Below, one piece after another: positions 25,005-36,691 of a stretch of 64,000 bases of DNA (the first letter of the stretch is position 1; every line of letters starts with the position of its first letter). Origin of the DNA: Flaccisagitta enflata. Lineage: Eukaryota > Chaetognatha > Sagittoidea > Aphragmophora. Under the pieces are notes generated by a model, which ran no database searches, had not been told where the DNA came from, and was given only the letters and a program-made list of their open reading frames with translations. The DNA is taken from positions 99,944,001 to 100,008,000 of the forward strand of contig OZ231126.1 in NCBI GenBank assembly GCA_965153355.1, given 5' to 3'. The translations under genes and the position numbers were made by a program.

Positions 25005-25295
25005 TAGACCTAAGTCGTGTGCGTCGGCACTTTCAGAAACAGTCAGGCAGACAGACAGACAGACAGAAACGATTTTTTTCAAAACGTCATTTTATACAGC
25101 TATTTACTACTCCAAGCTTCTTCTCCACTATTCAGACATGAAAAATGCGATAAAAAGACATTAAAACGACTTTGTGACGGACGGACCGGGTGGTCGGATG
25201 GATTGATCGATGGACAGATGGACGGACGGACGGATGGATGGATGGTCGGATGGATGAATGACCGACCTGCGAGACCGTGAAGCACGTGACTTAAA
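25005..25295. mobile_element. Probable MITE of the same superfamily
   Basis: Begins CCTAAGTCGTGTGCGTCGGC, contains GACA and GACG/GATG runs, and ends near AAGCACGTGACTTA. The plan matches the hairpin-tipped MITEs but the tips are diverged. Confidence 0.4.
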
Positions 25296-25299
25296 ACAG

Positions 25300-25925
25300 G
25301 AAATTACGAGATCAGGTTTATGACAAAGATAATCAATGAACGATACAGAAATGCCTAGAGGGAATTCATAGTTATTCGCTCGACATTATCACAGAAATTT
25401 ATCACAGTTACTCACATGCGGCAATTTCACATGTGTCATAATCATCACACACAAAATTTATCACTTTTATTGCAATCGACAACGATGAGTGGGTCCGACG
25501 CCATCCCCCCCCCCCCCAAAAAAAAAACTCCTTCGCCCCGCCTCCATTACTGCGCCCTTAACGGTGCCTCGCCTCTAAACAACAGGATACATAAGGCACA
25601 AAATGAAGCAGTTTTTTGTGATGTTAAAAGACCCAGCTGTAATATTGACCCGCCTTTTTAGGTCATTTCATAGTGAGTTTCCTTGTAAAAAATAGATTTG
25701 ATAATTTGATTCATTTGATAATAAGATAAAATGATGAGGTGGGGCTGAATGATGAAAAATAGACCAGAAATATCAGTTGAAAAATCTCAATCGTTGAGAA
25801 AATTTTCAAGATCTCACATAATAGTGGTAAGAAATGAATTCCACCTAAATTCATTTTTAGCGTGCAATTTTTCCGGCACATGATACTTTTTCATATCATG
25901 AAAATGAAATAATGAATAGTTCCCC
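25300..25925. other. No gene supported
   Basis: A+T-rich, with a C-run/A-run at 25506-25528. No conserved frame was recognised. Confidence 0.4.
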
Positions 25926-25937
25926 CTCTTGAATAGT

Positions 25938-26090
25938 AAACAAGGCCGGATACACAACAATCCAGTCGCGGACGGTTGGGCAGGAGCAGTGATGAGAAAA
26001 CCGCTTTCAATAAAAAAGTTACGGATCAACAGACCAACGGACGATCCGACACGGCAGGGTGTAGAGTTGCGTGTCCGCAACCAAAAATAT
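25938..26090 (-). mobile_element. Hairpin-tipped MITE (TTGC type), short reversed copy
   Basis: Runs AACAAGGCCGGATACACAAC, GGGCAGGAGCAGTGATGAGA, ACGGACGATCC, then the tip GAGTTGCGTGTCCGCAACCA. Confidence 0.65.
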
Positions 26091-26294
26091 TTCATCCGAT
26101 CAAGAGGTCCCGCCGTAGTTATGTGCGTCGTTGACAGTATGCATAGTGTTAAGCGATACGCACAGGCTGCAAACGCACATTACGTAAATCGATTAGTGGT
26201 TTTATAATCGGCTGGCTCAGCTTTGGAGATTTGTTCAACGGCAGTTGTTCCAAAATCCTTTTATTGATCGATGAACGGGAATCGATTGATCAAG

Positions 26295-26319
26295 TGACGT
26301 CATGCTCCATTTTATAAGG
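26295..26319 (+). promoter_or_regulatory. Possible CRE plus TATA-like box
   Basis: TGACGTCA (26295-26302) is followed 8 bp later by TTTATAAGG (26311-26319) in otherwise unique sequence. The pair looks like a core promoter, but no open frame of note follows before the satellite array. Weak call. Confidence 0.2.
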
Positions 26320-26935
26320 CTTCGCGCTCCATTCAAGAATAAATCATTTTATTTCTTTTCACTTTATTTGCTTTTCATTCCATTACATGGAGCGTTGTAT
26401 AACTATTTCCATATACAGTTACTCCCCTCTATAACGGAACCAAGAGTCTCATCAAGTTATACCCTTTATTCATTAAAATGGTATTTACAAAAATATGCCT
26501 ATAACAAGAGAATGTGATTTGGCAGTACCCCTGGCCTCCAGTACCCCCTTGTAAAAATAATGGGAAAAAGTGGGGATATATCTTGGCAGTACCCTCAGCA
26601 GTACCCCAGTCTTCTCTTTGGGGAATGATCCTGGCAGTACCCCCTTAAATCTGGCAGTACCCCATGTTATAATGGGGAACTATCCTCGCAGTACCTCCTC
26701 AACTTGGCAGTACCCTTATATTCATTAAGGAACGATCCCAGCAGTATCTAAGCTGTTTGGCAGTACCCCTTTACAATACATGGGGAATCAAACCAGCAGT
26801 GCCCTTATAAATCTAGCAGAACCCTCCTCATATTGCATGAACAACCAAAAACAGTCAGTGTACAAAATGATAATGTTCATTATCTGCATCAATAAAAAGA
26901 GAGGTTTCAAAGTGTTCAAATAGGTAGGGAACTAT

Positions 26936-28945
26936 CCCAGCAGTACCCCCTTCAATCTGGCAGTACCCTTTAACAACATAAGAGTAGAGCTTTGAAAACC
27001 TGAATACAAAGTTGGGGAACTATCCCAGCAGTACCCCCTTCAATCTGGCAGTACCCCCTCCAAACTTGAGATTGAAGGCTTGAAATACTGATTAAAAAGT
27101 TGGGGAAATATCCCAGCAGTACCCCCTTCAATCTGGCAGTACCCCTTATCAACATAAGAGTGGAGCTATAAAAACCTGAATACAAAGTTGGGGAACTATC
27201 CCAGCAGTACCCCCTTCAATCTGGCAGTACCCCCTTCAAACACGAGATTGAAGTCTTAAAAACTGATTACAAAGCTGAGAACTATCCCAGCAGTACTCTT
27301 GAATCTGGCAGTATTCTTATCAACATAAGAATGGAGCTATAAAACCTTTAATACAAAGTTGGGGAACTATCCAAGCAGTACCCTTCAATCTGGCAGTACC
27401 CTCCAAACTTTAGATTAAGGCTTGAAAAACTGAATAAAAAGTGGGGAACTATCCTGAGCAGTACCCCCTCAATCTGCAGCACCCTTATCAACATAAGAAA
27501 GGAGCTATAAAAACCTGAATACAAAGTTGGGGAACTATCCAGCAGTACCCCTTCAATCTGGCAGTACCTCTTCAAACACGAGATTAGAAACTTGAAAACT
27601 GATTAAAAAGCTGGGGAACTATCCCAGCAGTACCCTTGTCAATCTGGCAGTACCCCTTATCAACATAAGAGTGGAGCTATAAAAACCTGATTACAAAGTT
27701 GGGGAACTATCCCAGCAGTACCCCCTTCAATATGGCAGTACCCCCTCCAAGCTTTAGATTGAAGGCTTGAAAAACTGATTAAAAGTTGGGAACTATCCCA
27801 GCAGTACCCTCTCAATCTGGCAGTACCCTCCAAAACTCACATTAGATTGAAGGCTTGAAAACTGATTAAAAAGTTGGGGAACTATCCCAGCAGTACCCCC
27901 TTCAATCTAAGTACCTGAAACTTTAGAGATTGAATAGCTTAAAACTGATTAAAAGGTTGAGAAACCATTCTGTAGTACCCCTTCAATCTGGTACCCATCC
28001 AAACTAGATTGAAGGCTTAAAATACTGATTAAATAGTTGGGGAACTATCCCAGCAGTACTTCTTCAATCTGGCAGTACCCCCTATCAGATAGAGAGTGGA
28101 GTATAAAAACCTGAATACGTGCTGAGAGAACTATCCCAGCAGTACTCTCTTCAATCTGGCAGTAATTTCAAACACGAGATTGAAGGCTTGGAAAACTGAA
28201 TAAAAGGGGAACTATCCCAGCAGTACCCCTTCAATCTGAGAAAATTTCCTTTCAAACACGAGAATGTGTCTAAAACTGATTATAAAGCTGGTGAACTATC
28301 CCAGTACCCTTCTGAATCTGGCAGTACCCTTATCAACATAAGAATGGAGCTATAAACACCTGAATACAAAGTTGGGGAACTATCCTAGCAGTACTCCCCT
28401 TCAATCTGCAGTACCTCTCCAAACTTTAGATTAAGGCTTGAAAAACTGATTAAAAAGTTAGAACTATCCCAGCAGTACCCCTTTGTCTGGCAGTACCCCT
28501 TCAAACACGAGATTAAGTCTCCTGTGGATAAAAAGCTGGGGAACTATCCCAGCAGTACCCTCGTCAATCTGGCAATACCCTTATCAACATAAGAGTGGAG
28601 CTATAAAACCTGATTACAAAGTTGGGGAACTATCCCAGCAGTACTTCTTCAATATGGCAGTAATTCTCCAAACTTTAGATTAAAGGCTTGAAAACTGATT
28701 AAAAAGTTGGGAAACTATCCCAGCAGTAATTCTCTTCAATCTACAATTCCTCCAAAACTCATGCTGGAAGGCTTGAAAACTGATTAATAAGTTGGGGAAC
28801 TATCCTAGCAGTAGCCCTTCAATCTGGCAGTACCTCTCCAAATCTCTGGAGATCGAAGGCTTGAAAACTGATTAAAAAGTTGGGAAACTATCCTGGCAGT
28901 ACCCTCTTCAATCTGGCAGTACCCCATCCAAACTTAGATTGAATT
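26936..28945 (+). repeat. 89-bp satellite array, copy A
   Basis: About 23 units. Each has a conserved half (GGGGAACTATCCCAGCAGTA through CAATCTGGCAGTACCCC, about 44 bp) and a variable half of about 45 bp from a few recurring types. More decayed than the 37-42 kb array: many small deletions inside the conserved half. Confidence 0.9.
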
Positions 28946-29255
28946 CAGCGTTTTTTTGCCATTTTTGGCTCCGCAACAAAAGATCTATTAAAAGGCACCC
29001 GTTGCACATTTTTCAAAGAAAGCATAAAACAGCAATTATTCTAATCCTAGAGGATGTCGATGGACAGTTTGAGAAACAACTTTTATCATTTCATGATACT
29101 GCATCCTGTCTGGGATGTCCTATAAATTATAGCAACATGATGCCTACCATGCTTACCACACTCAAAAGGCTCTTTGAAGTTAATAAGGAGTGAACAAGTT
29201 CACACCCAGACGTGAATCCAGTGATTTCCTGCTTTATCCTTTACGCACAGGGGAC
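28946..29255 (+). pseudogene. Coding remnant next to array A, unknown product
   Basis: The frame at 28939-29193 includes FQRKHKTAIILILEDVDGQF and TASCLGCPINYSNMMPTML and ends VNKE. Another frame upstream reads FGSATKDLLKGTRCTFFKES, suggesting a frameshift near 29035. A third frame after the stop still looks coding (KFTPRRESSDFLLYPLRTGD). Composition differs from the repeats on both sides. I do not recognise the protein; it may be part of the element's own gene. Confidence 0.4.
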
Positions 29256-29259
29256 ACAT

Positions 29260-29735
29260 CGCCAAAATCTAAGCAAAATGGCCCAAATCCAAGTATAATG
29301 GCCCAAATTCAAGCAAAATGGCCTAAATCTTGCCAGAAAACCCCAATTCTGTCCTGGGGTCCATCATTTTGGCCATTTTGACCCATATTGTTGCCTCCGA
29401 TACCTAGATTCTGACCGAATTTGGGCCATTTTGCTTGGATTTGGGCTATTTGCTTGGATTTGGGCCATTTGCTTAGATTTGGGCCATATTGCTTGGATTT
29501 AAGGGTACCATTGTCCATATACTGCCTTTTGTCATTTTTCCATGGTATTCAATGAAAATTTGAGCAACGGCATCCTGGATAGAAGGATGGTAGACAGAGG
29601 GACGGACTGATGGACGGAGGGACGGACGGACAGATTCCCCCTGTGTTCTACAGGACTTCGTCCCCTTCGGGGCCGCTGCCCTGCTCCCCCTCAACTTAAA
29701 TCACACACTACTCAAGCAGGGCACGGGCACGGCTG
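29260..29735 (+). mobile_element. CTGTGTTCTACAGGAC-family element 1
   Basis: Begins with a palindromic minisatellite (AATCCAAGCAAAATGGCCC copies at 29265-29340, inverted at 29410-29500). Then GGGTACCATTGTCCATATAC, a GACGG run (29590-29630), the block CCCCCTGTGTTCTACAGGAC plus TTCGTCCCCTTCGGGGCCGC, and an inverted pair TGCCCTGCT/AGCAGGGCA. No coding capacity. A closely similar copy lies at 47190-47800. Confidence 0.6.
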
Positions 29736-29814
29736 CCCACTTACTGCCTTTGGGCTGCTATTTTCTCTCTCTCCATTTTCTTCTTTCTCTCTCTTTCTCT
29801 CTGCTGAATATAAT

Positions 29815-30170
29815 ATCGATGCTAGCGTCATAAAAGTCAGGGTCAATTTGCGTAACATGTTTACACTTCCCTACTGTTACATAAGACCGAAAAAATGGGA
29901 TCAATGAAAAATATCGATTTTCGCGAAAATGCGAAAAAATAGAAAAAGATTCAGAAATTCATAACTTCTAAAATATTGATCGTAGAGACTTCTGGTTGGC
30001 GCCATTTGAAAGAGAAAAATAAGCTCTTTCTTAGCTGTGAATATCAAAAAAAGTATCATCCCAGCCCCAAAATGGCCCAACTTTCTAAAATTGTCTCAAA
30101 TCCAAAATGGAAAACTTTATTTCTCCCCTACGTTTCAAAAAGTCGAATTACGTAATTCGACTTTTTTCCA
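29815..30170 (-). mobile_element. Relic of the TA-flanked microsatellite element, reversed
   Basis: Reverse complement of about 401-760, including the palindrome AAAAAGTCGAATTACG and its mirror, ending CTTTTTTCCAA. A CT-rich stretch adjoins its left side and an ATC microsatellite its right. The right end of the family is missing. Confidence 0.7.
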
Positions 30171-30194
30171 ATCATCATCATTATCATCAACATT

Positions 30195-30280
<86 letters not shown>

Positions 30281-30300
30281 TATCATCATCATCATCATCC
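30170..30300. repeat. (ATC)n trinucleotide repeat
   Basis: About 43 ATC units with a few ATT and ACC variants. Confidence 0.95.
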
Positions 30301-30317
30301 AAACTCAGCGGTACCCG

Positions 30318-30900
30318 TGCCCTGCTTGAGTAGTGTGTGACCTAAGTTGAGGGGGAGCAGGGCAGCGACCCCAAAGGGTAAGAAGTCCTGTAGAACACAG
30401 AGGGAATCTGTCAGTCCATCCGTCCGCCCGTCCGCCCTTCCGCCCATCCATTTGTCCTCCCCTACCATATCCTCAGGACTTTGTCTCCTTTGGGGCCTAT
30501 TCTGACCTAAATTCTGCCAAATAGTCTAAATCCAAGCAATATGGCCCAAACCTAAACTAAACAGCCCAAATCCAAGCAAAATGGCCCAAATCTAGGCAGA
30601 AATAAAGGTCTTAGGAGCCTAAATGATAGACCTCAGGCCAAAATTGCGGTTTTCTGGTAAGATTTGTGTCATTTTGCTTGGATTTGGGCCATTATGCTTG
30701 GATTTGAGCCATTTTGCTTAGATTTAGGCCATATTGCTAGGATTTAGGCTATTTGGCAGAATAGGCCCCAAAGGATGGGGAAGGGGGGGACGGACGGACG
30801 TACGTACGGAAGTACGGACGGATGGATGGATGGACAGATTCCCCCTGTGTTCTACAGGACATCGTCCCCTTCAGGGCCGCTGCCTAAAAGAGAGAGAGAG
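30318..30900. mobile_element. CTGTGTTCTACAGGAC-family elements 2 and 3, head to head
   Basis: 30318-30450 is the conserved block reversed with its CCGTCC run. A palindromic AAATCCAAGCAAAATGGCC minisatellite (about 30525-30620, inverted 30660-30760) leads into a forward block at 30780-30890. Together with 29260-29735 this makes an inverted cluster. Confidence 0.55.
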
Positions 30901-31190
30901 AGAACAGGTCGCCCAAGGGCAATATGTGGTCAGCGATACCCATTGCCCTGCTTTGAGTGATTGTGAATTAGAGTGAGGGGAAGCAGTTTGTCCTGCCTGA
31001 AGAAGTGGATGAGATGCTATAGAGGGCTTACTGAAGACCTTCAAGGGCCTAAACTGAGGTCTAAGACGGCTGATGTAAGGCCTCAGAATGCCAATCGGAA
31101 GCTTGAGAGGGCTGACTTGATGCTTGAGAGAGCTGGATTTAGGCTTAAAAGGTCAGACAACTGATTTGAAGCCTGAGAGCAATAAATTGA
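30900..31190. other. No gene seen; decayed family sequence
   Basis: Contains the reversed GCAGGGCAATGGGTATCGCT segment and the start of GGCCTGAGG-like repeats. No coding pattern. Confidence 0.4.
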
Positions 31191-31525
31191 GGCTTAGATA
31201 GCTGATTTAAGGCCTGAGAGGCCTGAATTGAGGCCTGAGAGGCCTAATTTAAGGCCTGAGAGGCCTAATTTGAGGCCTGAGAGGCCAGGTTTGAGGCCTG
31301 AGAGGCCAGGTTTGAGGCCTGAAAATTTGGATTTGAGGCCTGAGAAGCCTAACTTGAGGCCTGAGAGGCCAGGTTTGAGGCCTGAGAGGTTGGATTTCAG
31401 GCCTGAGAGGCCGGATTAGAGGCCTGAGAGGCAGGATTTGAGGCCTGAGAAGCTGGATTTGAGGCCTGAGAGGCGAGATTTGAGGTCTCAGAGGCCAGAT
31501 TTGTGGCCTGAGGGCCATGAGGGGC
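31190..31525. repeat. ~21-bp GGCCTGAGAGGCC minisatellite
   Basis: About 15 copies of a GGCCTGAGAGGCCAGGTTTG-like unit. The unit has a self-complementary core. It ends at the GACGCACAAACAAACG run of the next conserved block. The 21-bp period keeps a PERPGLR-like frame open, which is not a gene. Confidence 0.9.
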
Positions 31526-31628
31526 CTGGTGAGGGGGGGACGCACAAACAAACGAACTAACGAACGGACAAACGAAGGAAAGTCCCCCTGTGTTCTACAG
31601 GACTTTGTCCCCTTCGGGGCCGCTGCCC

Positions 31629-31635
<7 letters not shown>
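31525..31635 (+). mobile_element. CTGTGTTCTACAGGAC-family block 4
   Basis: ACGAAC run, then CCCCCTGTGTTCTACAGGAC and the CCTTCGGGGCCGCTGCCC hairpin, followed by a GA run (31635-31690). Confidence 0.6.

Positions 31636-31690
<55 letters not shown>
31635..31690. repeat. (GA)n microsatellite
   Basis: About 27 GA units after the block. Confidence 0.95.
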
Positions 31691-31693
<3 letters not shown>

Positions 31694-31739
31694 GCAGCAA
31701 TACGCATGCCCTGCTTAGCATATTTGTGACTGTAGGTGA

Positions 31740-31815
31740 TGGTTAGCAGGGCAGCGGCCTCGAAGGGGACGATGTCCTGTAGAACATAGGGGGACTTTCA
31801 TTCGTTTGTTTGTTT
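31740..31815 (-). mobile_element. CTGTGTTCTACAGGAC-family block 5, reversed
   Basis: AGCAGGGCAGCGGCC, GAAGGGGACGATGTCCTGTA, GAACATAGGGGGACTTTC, then a TTTG run in place of the GACG run. Confidence 0.6.
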
Positions 31816-32205
31816 GTTGAAGCTGGGATCTGAGCCTCAAGGATGAGATTAAAGCCTTGAGACTGGGATTTAAGCCTTGAGGCGGAGACTAAAGCCTTGA
31901 GGATAGTACTTCAGCCTTGACACTGAGATTTGAGACTCAAGGCTGGAATTGAGCCTCGAGGCTGGGATCTAAGCCTCAAGGCTAGATTTTAGCCTCAAGG
32001 CTGGAATTTTAGGCTTGAGGTTGGGATTTTAGCCTCGGGGCTGATATTTCAGCCTCAAAGCTGGAATTTGAGCCCCAAAGCTGGAATTTGAGCCCCAAGG
32101 CTGGGATTTAGGCCTTGAGAATGGGATTTGAGCCTGGAGGCCAGGATTTGAGCCTGGAGGCTAGAATTTGAGCCTGGAGGCTGGGATTTGAGCCCCAAGG
32201 GTAGG
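31815..32205. repeat. ~21-bp GCCTCAAGGCTGGGATTTGA minisatellite
   Basis: About 18 units, different in sequence from the 31190 array but with the same period and the same position in the element. Variants fall mainly in the last third of the unit. Confidence 0.85.
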
Positions 32206-32292
32206 GGGGGGATGAATGGAGAAAGGAACGAACGAACGAACAAAAGTCCCCCTGTGTTCTACAGGACATCATCCTCTTTGGGGCAGCTGCCC

Positions 32293-32296
<4 letters not shown>
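32205..32296 (+). mobile_element. CTGTGTTCTACAGGAC-family block 6
   Basis: GGAACGAACGAACGAAC run, CCCCCTGTGTTCTACAGGAC, then TTTGGGGCAGCTGCCC, followed by a GA run. Confidence 0.6.
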
Positions 32297-32379
<83 letters not shown>

Positions 32380-32399
32380 AAAGAGAGAGAGAGAGAGGT
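32297..32399. repeat. (GA)n microsatellite
   Basis: About 38 GA units, then AAAG/GA steps. Confidence 0.95.
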
Positions 32400-32499
32400 A
32401 AAGACTGACTCTGGAGAAAAACAAGGCCTCCAGAGGGAACGTATAACCAATCGGTCTTGGGCCCCTTTTGGTTGAGTGTAGCGCTCCTTTGAATCCCTC

Positions 32500-34545
32500 A
32501 ATGACATCTGTCGTCTTCGTTACGACGCAAAGTCACTCTCATGGAATCAGAAAGGGAGTGCAATTGAGTTGGTAAAAGAGTGCAAAGACCTTGAGTTTGG
32601 CATTTGTCGTCCTCATCACAATGCAAAGTCACTCTCCTGGAATTAGAAAGGGAGTGCAATTGAGTTGGTAAAAGAGTGCAATGACCTTGAGTTTGGCATT
32701 TGTCGTCCTCATTACGATGCAAAGTCACTCTCATGGAATTAGAAAGGGAGTGCAATTGAGTTGGAAAAAGAGTACAAAGACCTTGAGTTTGGCATTTATC
32801 ATCCTCATTGGGACGCAAAGTCACTCACATGGAATTAGAAAGGTATTAAGATTGAGTTGGCAAAAGAGTGCAAAGACCTTGAGTTTGGCATTTGTCGTCC
32901 TTTTTACAACGCAAAGTCACTCTCATGGAATTAGAAAGGGAGTAAGATTGAGTTGGTAAAAGAGTGCAAATACCTTGAGTATGACTCACATGAAAAGGGA
33001 CTAAGATTGAGTTGGTAAAAGAGTGCAAAGACCTTGAGTATGACTCAAATGAAAAGGGAATAAGATTGAGTTGGTACTATCTTGCTAATATATATATCGA
33101 CAAGCATAATGGGACATAACTACCAAAAAAATAATGCAAACATAGGAAAATCGGTGACGCCTGGAAACTTCATCGAATTTCTAATCGAATGGTGCAAACC
33201 GCATTGTTCTAAGATTTTCGTTTAGAAATGACAAGCAGAACAAAGCTACTACTCAAAGTGGAAAATGGCGAAAAAATTGCATTTTAGAATTTTGTAAATT
33301 GTTGAAGACACCAATTGAGAAGAGTGATGCTCTGGCGCACCACGCCCTGACTATGAAGCATTCACTAAGGCGTCAAGTTGTTTCCGGGTTGGCCTGGAAA
33401 CAGTCTAGACCTCAGTGATGAATTTTTGTGAATTAATATCAAGGAGCAGCATAATTATGAATGCGCCACATCGAAGGCCAAGCTGAAAAGTATCGCTCTC
33501 TAAATGTGGGAGAACACCACACCATCATACCTTCAATTGCTTTACAAAAGCATACCAAGGGGCATGAAAGCTTAAGATGATGTAAGAAGGTCACACAAAG
33601 TGATTGTCGTATTTTACAAATGTTATATGCATTAATTGATAAAAGATTGAACTGTATTGTATCTTGTCGATATACTTTTTAGCAAGAAAGTAAAAGAGTG
33701 CAAAGACCTTGAGTTTGGCATTTGTCGTCCTCATTACGATGCAAAGTCACTCTCATGGAATTGGAAAGGGAGAGCAATTGAGTTGGAAAAAGAGTGCAAA
33801 GACCTTGACTTTGGCATTTGTTGTCCTCATTACGACGCAAAGTCACTTTCATGGAATTGGACAGGGAGTGCAATTGAGGTGGAAAAAGAGTGCAAAGACC
33901 TTGAGTTTGGCATTTATCGTCCTCATTAGGACGCAAAGTCACTCTCGTGGAATTAGAGAGGTATTAAGATTGAGTTGGTAAAAGAGTGCAAAGACCTTGA
34001 GTTTGGCATTTGTCGTCCTTATTACAACGCAAAGTCACTCTCATGCAATTAGAAAGGGTGCAAGATTGAGTTGGTAAAAGAGTGCAAATACCTTGAGTAT
34101 GACTCACATGAAAAGGGAATAAGATTGAGTTGGTAAAAGAGTGCAAAGACCTTGAGTTTGGCATTTGTCGTCCTTATTACAACGCAAAGTCACTCTCATG
34201 GAATTAGAAAGGGAGTAAGATTGAGTTGGTAAAAGAGTGCAAAGACCTTGAGTTTGGCATTTGTCGTCCTTATTACAACGCAAAGTCGCTCTCATGGAAT
34301 TAGAAAGGGAGTAAGATTGAGTTGGTAAAAGAGAGCAAAGACCTTGAGTTTGGCATTTGTCGTCCTCATTACGACGCAAAGTCACTCTCATGGAATTGGA
34401 AAGGGAGAGCAATTGAGTTGGAAAAAGAGTGTAAAGACCCTGAGTTTGGCATTTGTCGTCCTCATTACGACGCAAAGTCACTCTCATGGAATTGGACAGG
34501 GAGTGCAATTGAGTTGGTAAAAGAGTGCAGACCTTGAGTATGACT
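32500..34545 (+). repeat. 95-bp satellite (split by an insertion)
   Basis: Units of AAAGAGTGCAAAGACCTTGA, GTTTGGCATTTGTCGTCCTC, ATTACGACGCAAAGTCACTC, then TCATGGAATTAGAAAGGGAG. About 15 units, interrupted at 33077-33689. Some units are already shortened to about 58 bp. Confidence 0.9.
33077..33689. mobile_element. 613-bp TIR element inside the 95-bp satellite
   Basis: The inverted pair CTTGCTAATATATATATCGA (33081) and CTTGCTAAAAAGTATATCGA (reverse strand, about 33686) lies 4 bp inside the ends. The satellite on each side reads GAGTTGGTA and GTAAAAGAG, so the empty site implies a 3-bp GTA duplication (33074-33076 and 33690-33692). The interior is mixed-composition, possibly decayed coding, but no frame was recognised. 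A 3-bp target fits CACTA or Harbinger types only loosely. Confidence 0.65.
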
Positions 34546-36153
34546 CACATGAAAAGGGAGTCTGATTGAGTTTGTAAAAGAGTGCAAAGACCTTGAGTAG
34601 GACTCACATGGAAAGGGAGGACGATTGAGTTTGTAAAAGAGTGCAAAAACCTTGAGTTTAACTCAGGTATAAAGGAAGTGCAATTGAGTTTGTAAAAGAG
34701 TGCAAAAACCTTGTGTATGACTCACATGAAAATGGAGTGTGATTGAGTTTGTAAAAGAATGCAAAAACCTTGAGTAGGACTCACATGGAAAGGGAGTGCA
34801 ATTGAGTTTGTAAAGAGTGTAAAAACTTTGAGTTTGGTATCTGTTGTCCTCGTTACAACGCAAAGCCACTCACATGGAAAGAGAGTCTGATTTTGTTTGT
34901 AAAAGAGTCCAAAAACCTTGAGTACAACTCAACTGAAAAGGAAGTGTGATCGAATTTGTTAAGAGCTTAAAAACCTTAAGTATGACTCACTAAGAAAAGG
35001 AGTGCGATTGAGTTTGTAATGAGTGTAAAAACCTTGAGTATGACTCACATAGAAAGGCAGTGCAATTGAGTTTGTAAAAGAGTGTAAAAACCTTACATAT
35101 GACTCACATGAAAAGGAAGTGTGATTGAGTTTGTAAAAGAGTGCGAAAACATTGAGTATGACTCACAAGGAAAGGGAGTGGGATTGAGTTTGTAAAAGAG
35201 TGTGAAAACCTTGAGTATGACTCACATGAAGCGGGAGTGCGATTGAGTTTGTAAAGAGTATAAGAACCTTAAATATGACTGACATGGAAAGGGAGTGTGA
35301 TTGAGTTTGTAAAAGAGCTCAAAAACCTTTAGTAGGACTCACATGGAAAGGGAGGACGATTGAGTTTGTAAAAGAGTGCAAAAACCTTGAGTTTAACTCA
35401 GGTATAAAGGAAGTGCAATTGAGTTTGTAAAAGAGTGCAAAAACCTTGTGTATGACTCACATGAAAATGGATTGTGATTGAGTTTGTAAAAGAGTGCAAA
35501 AACCTTGAGTAGGACTCACATGGAAAGGGAGTGCTATTGAGTTTGTAAAGAGTGTAAAAACGTTGAGTTTGGTATCTGTTGTCCTCGTTACAACGCAAAG
35601 CCACTCACATGGAAAGAGAGTCTGATTTTGTTTGTAAAAGAGTCCAAAAACCTTGAATACAACTCAACTGAAAAGGAAGTGTGATCGAATTTGTAAAGAG
35701 CGTAAAAACCTTAAGTATGCCTCACTAAGAAAAGGAGTGCGATTGAGTTTGTAATGAGTGTAAAAACCTTGAGTATGACTCACATAGAAAGGCAGTGCAA
35801 TTGAGTTTGTAAAAGAGTGTAAAAACCTGACATATGACTCACATGAAAAGTGTGATTGAGTTTGTAAAAGAGTGCAAAAACCTTTAGTATGACTCACATA
35901 AAAAGGAAGTGTGATTGAGTTTGTAAAAGAGTGCAAAAACCTTGAGTAGGACTCACATGGAGAGGAAGTGGGATTGAGTTTGTAAAAGAGTATGAAAACC
36001 TTGAGTATGACTCACATGAAGCGGGAGTGCGATTGAGTTTGTAAAGAGTATAAGAACCTTAAATATGACTGACATGGAAAGGGAGTCTGATTGAGTTTGT
36101 AAAAGAGCTCAAAAACCTTGAGTAGGACTCATATGGAAAGGGAGTGCAATTGA

Positions 36154-36311
36154 AGGTGTGTCTGCATTAATCAGCTTATTCGGATATTTTATTTGAATAC
36201 TTATAACCGGATATTTCATGTAGTAAATTTTGTAAATTCACTATGTAGAATATCCGGATATTGATATCCAGATAAATTCTCCAAATGATATGGTGAATGC
36301 AGACGCACCCT
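36154..36311. mobile_element. 158-bp mini-MITE inside the satellite
   Basis: Ends AGGTGTGTCTGCATT and, inverted, AGGGTGCGTCTGCATT. GA on both sides relative to the satellite's ATTGAGTTTG implies a short duplication. An inner ATCCGGATA pair supports a foldback. Confidence 0.65.
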
Positions 36312-36385
36312 GAGTTTGTAAAGAGTGTATAAACCATGAGTATGGCTTACATGGAAAGGGAGTCTGATTGAGTTTGTAAAAGAAC

Positions 36386-36691
36386 AGGCCTGTATATAAA
36401 TGAGTTTTCCTGATGGGGGGGGGGGGGGAAATTAAAGGGTTTGGAGATGGGGAAGGACACCAAAGGGGAAATGAGAATAAAAGAAAATTTGGGGAAAATC
36501 TTAATTTTGACAGCACCAAATCATAAAAACGAGTTAGTTAAACACAATTCAACATTATTCAAACCTTAAGCACACTATTTTATAGCTCTATGGGGAACAA
36601 AATCATAGATTTCGAGACATGACGCGTTGTGAAGAAAGTCGAAGGCAGGGGGGGGATATCAAAAGTGACTCAATTATGTACACCCCTGTAA
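36386..36691. mobile_element. ~306-bp foldback insertion inside the satellite
   Basis: Left end ACAGGCCTGTATATAAATGA pairs with the right end read on the other strand, ACAGGGGTGTACATAATTGA. The flanking satellite suggests a short A-rich duplication. A 14-bp G run lies inside. Confidence 0.55.

Larger units (their letters stand above)
26510..29255 (+). mobile_element. Satellite-armed foldback element, copy A (partial)
   Basis: Starts with the same ~430-bp terminal domain as the large element at 36998 (TGTGATTTGGCAGTACCCCT onward). An 89-bp-unit array (about 26936-28945) follows, then a short coding remnant. The sequence then passes into unrelated repeats at about 29260. Only one arm is present, so it is a half element. 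Confidence 0.65.

Noticed and set aside
31228-31551. RPERPGLRPE-like repeat protein frame
   Set aside because: A 21-bp minisatellite keeps the frame open automatically, and the opposite strand is also open.
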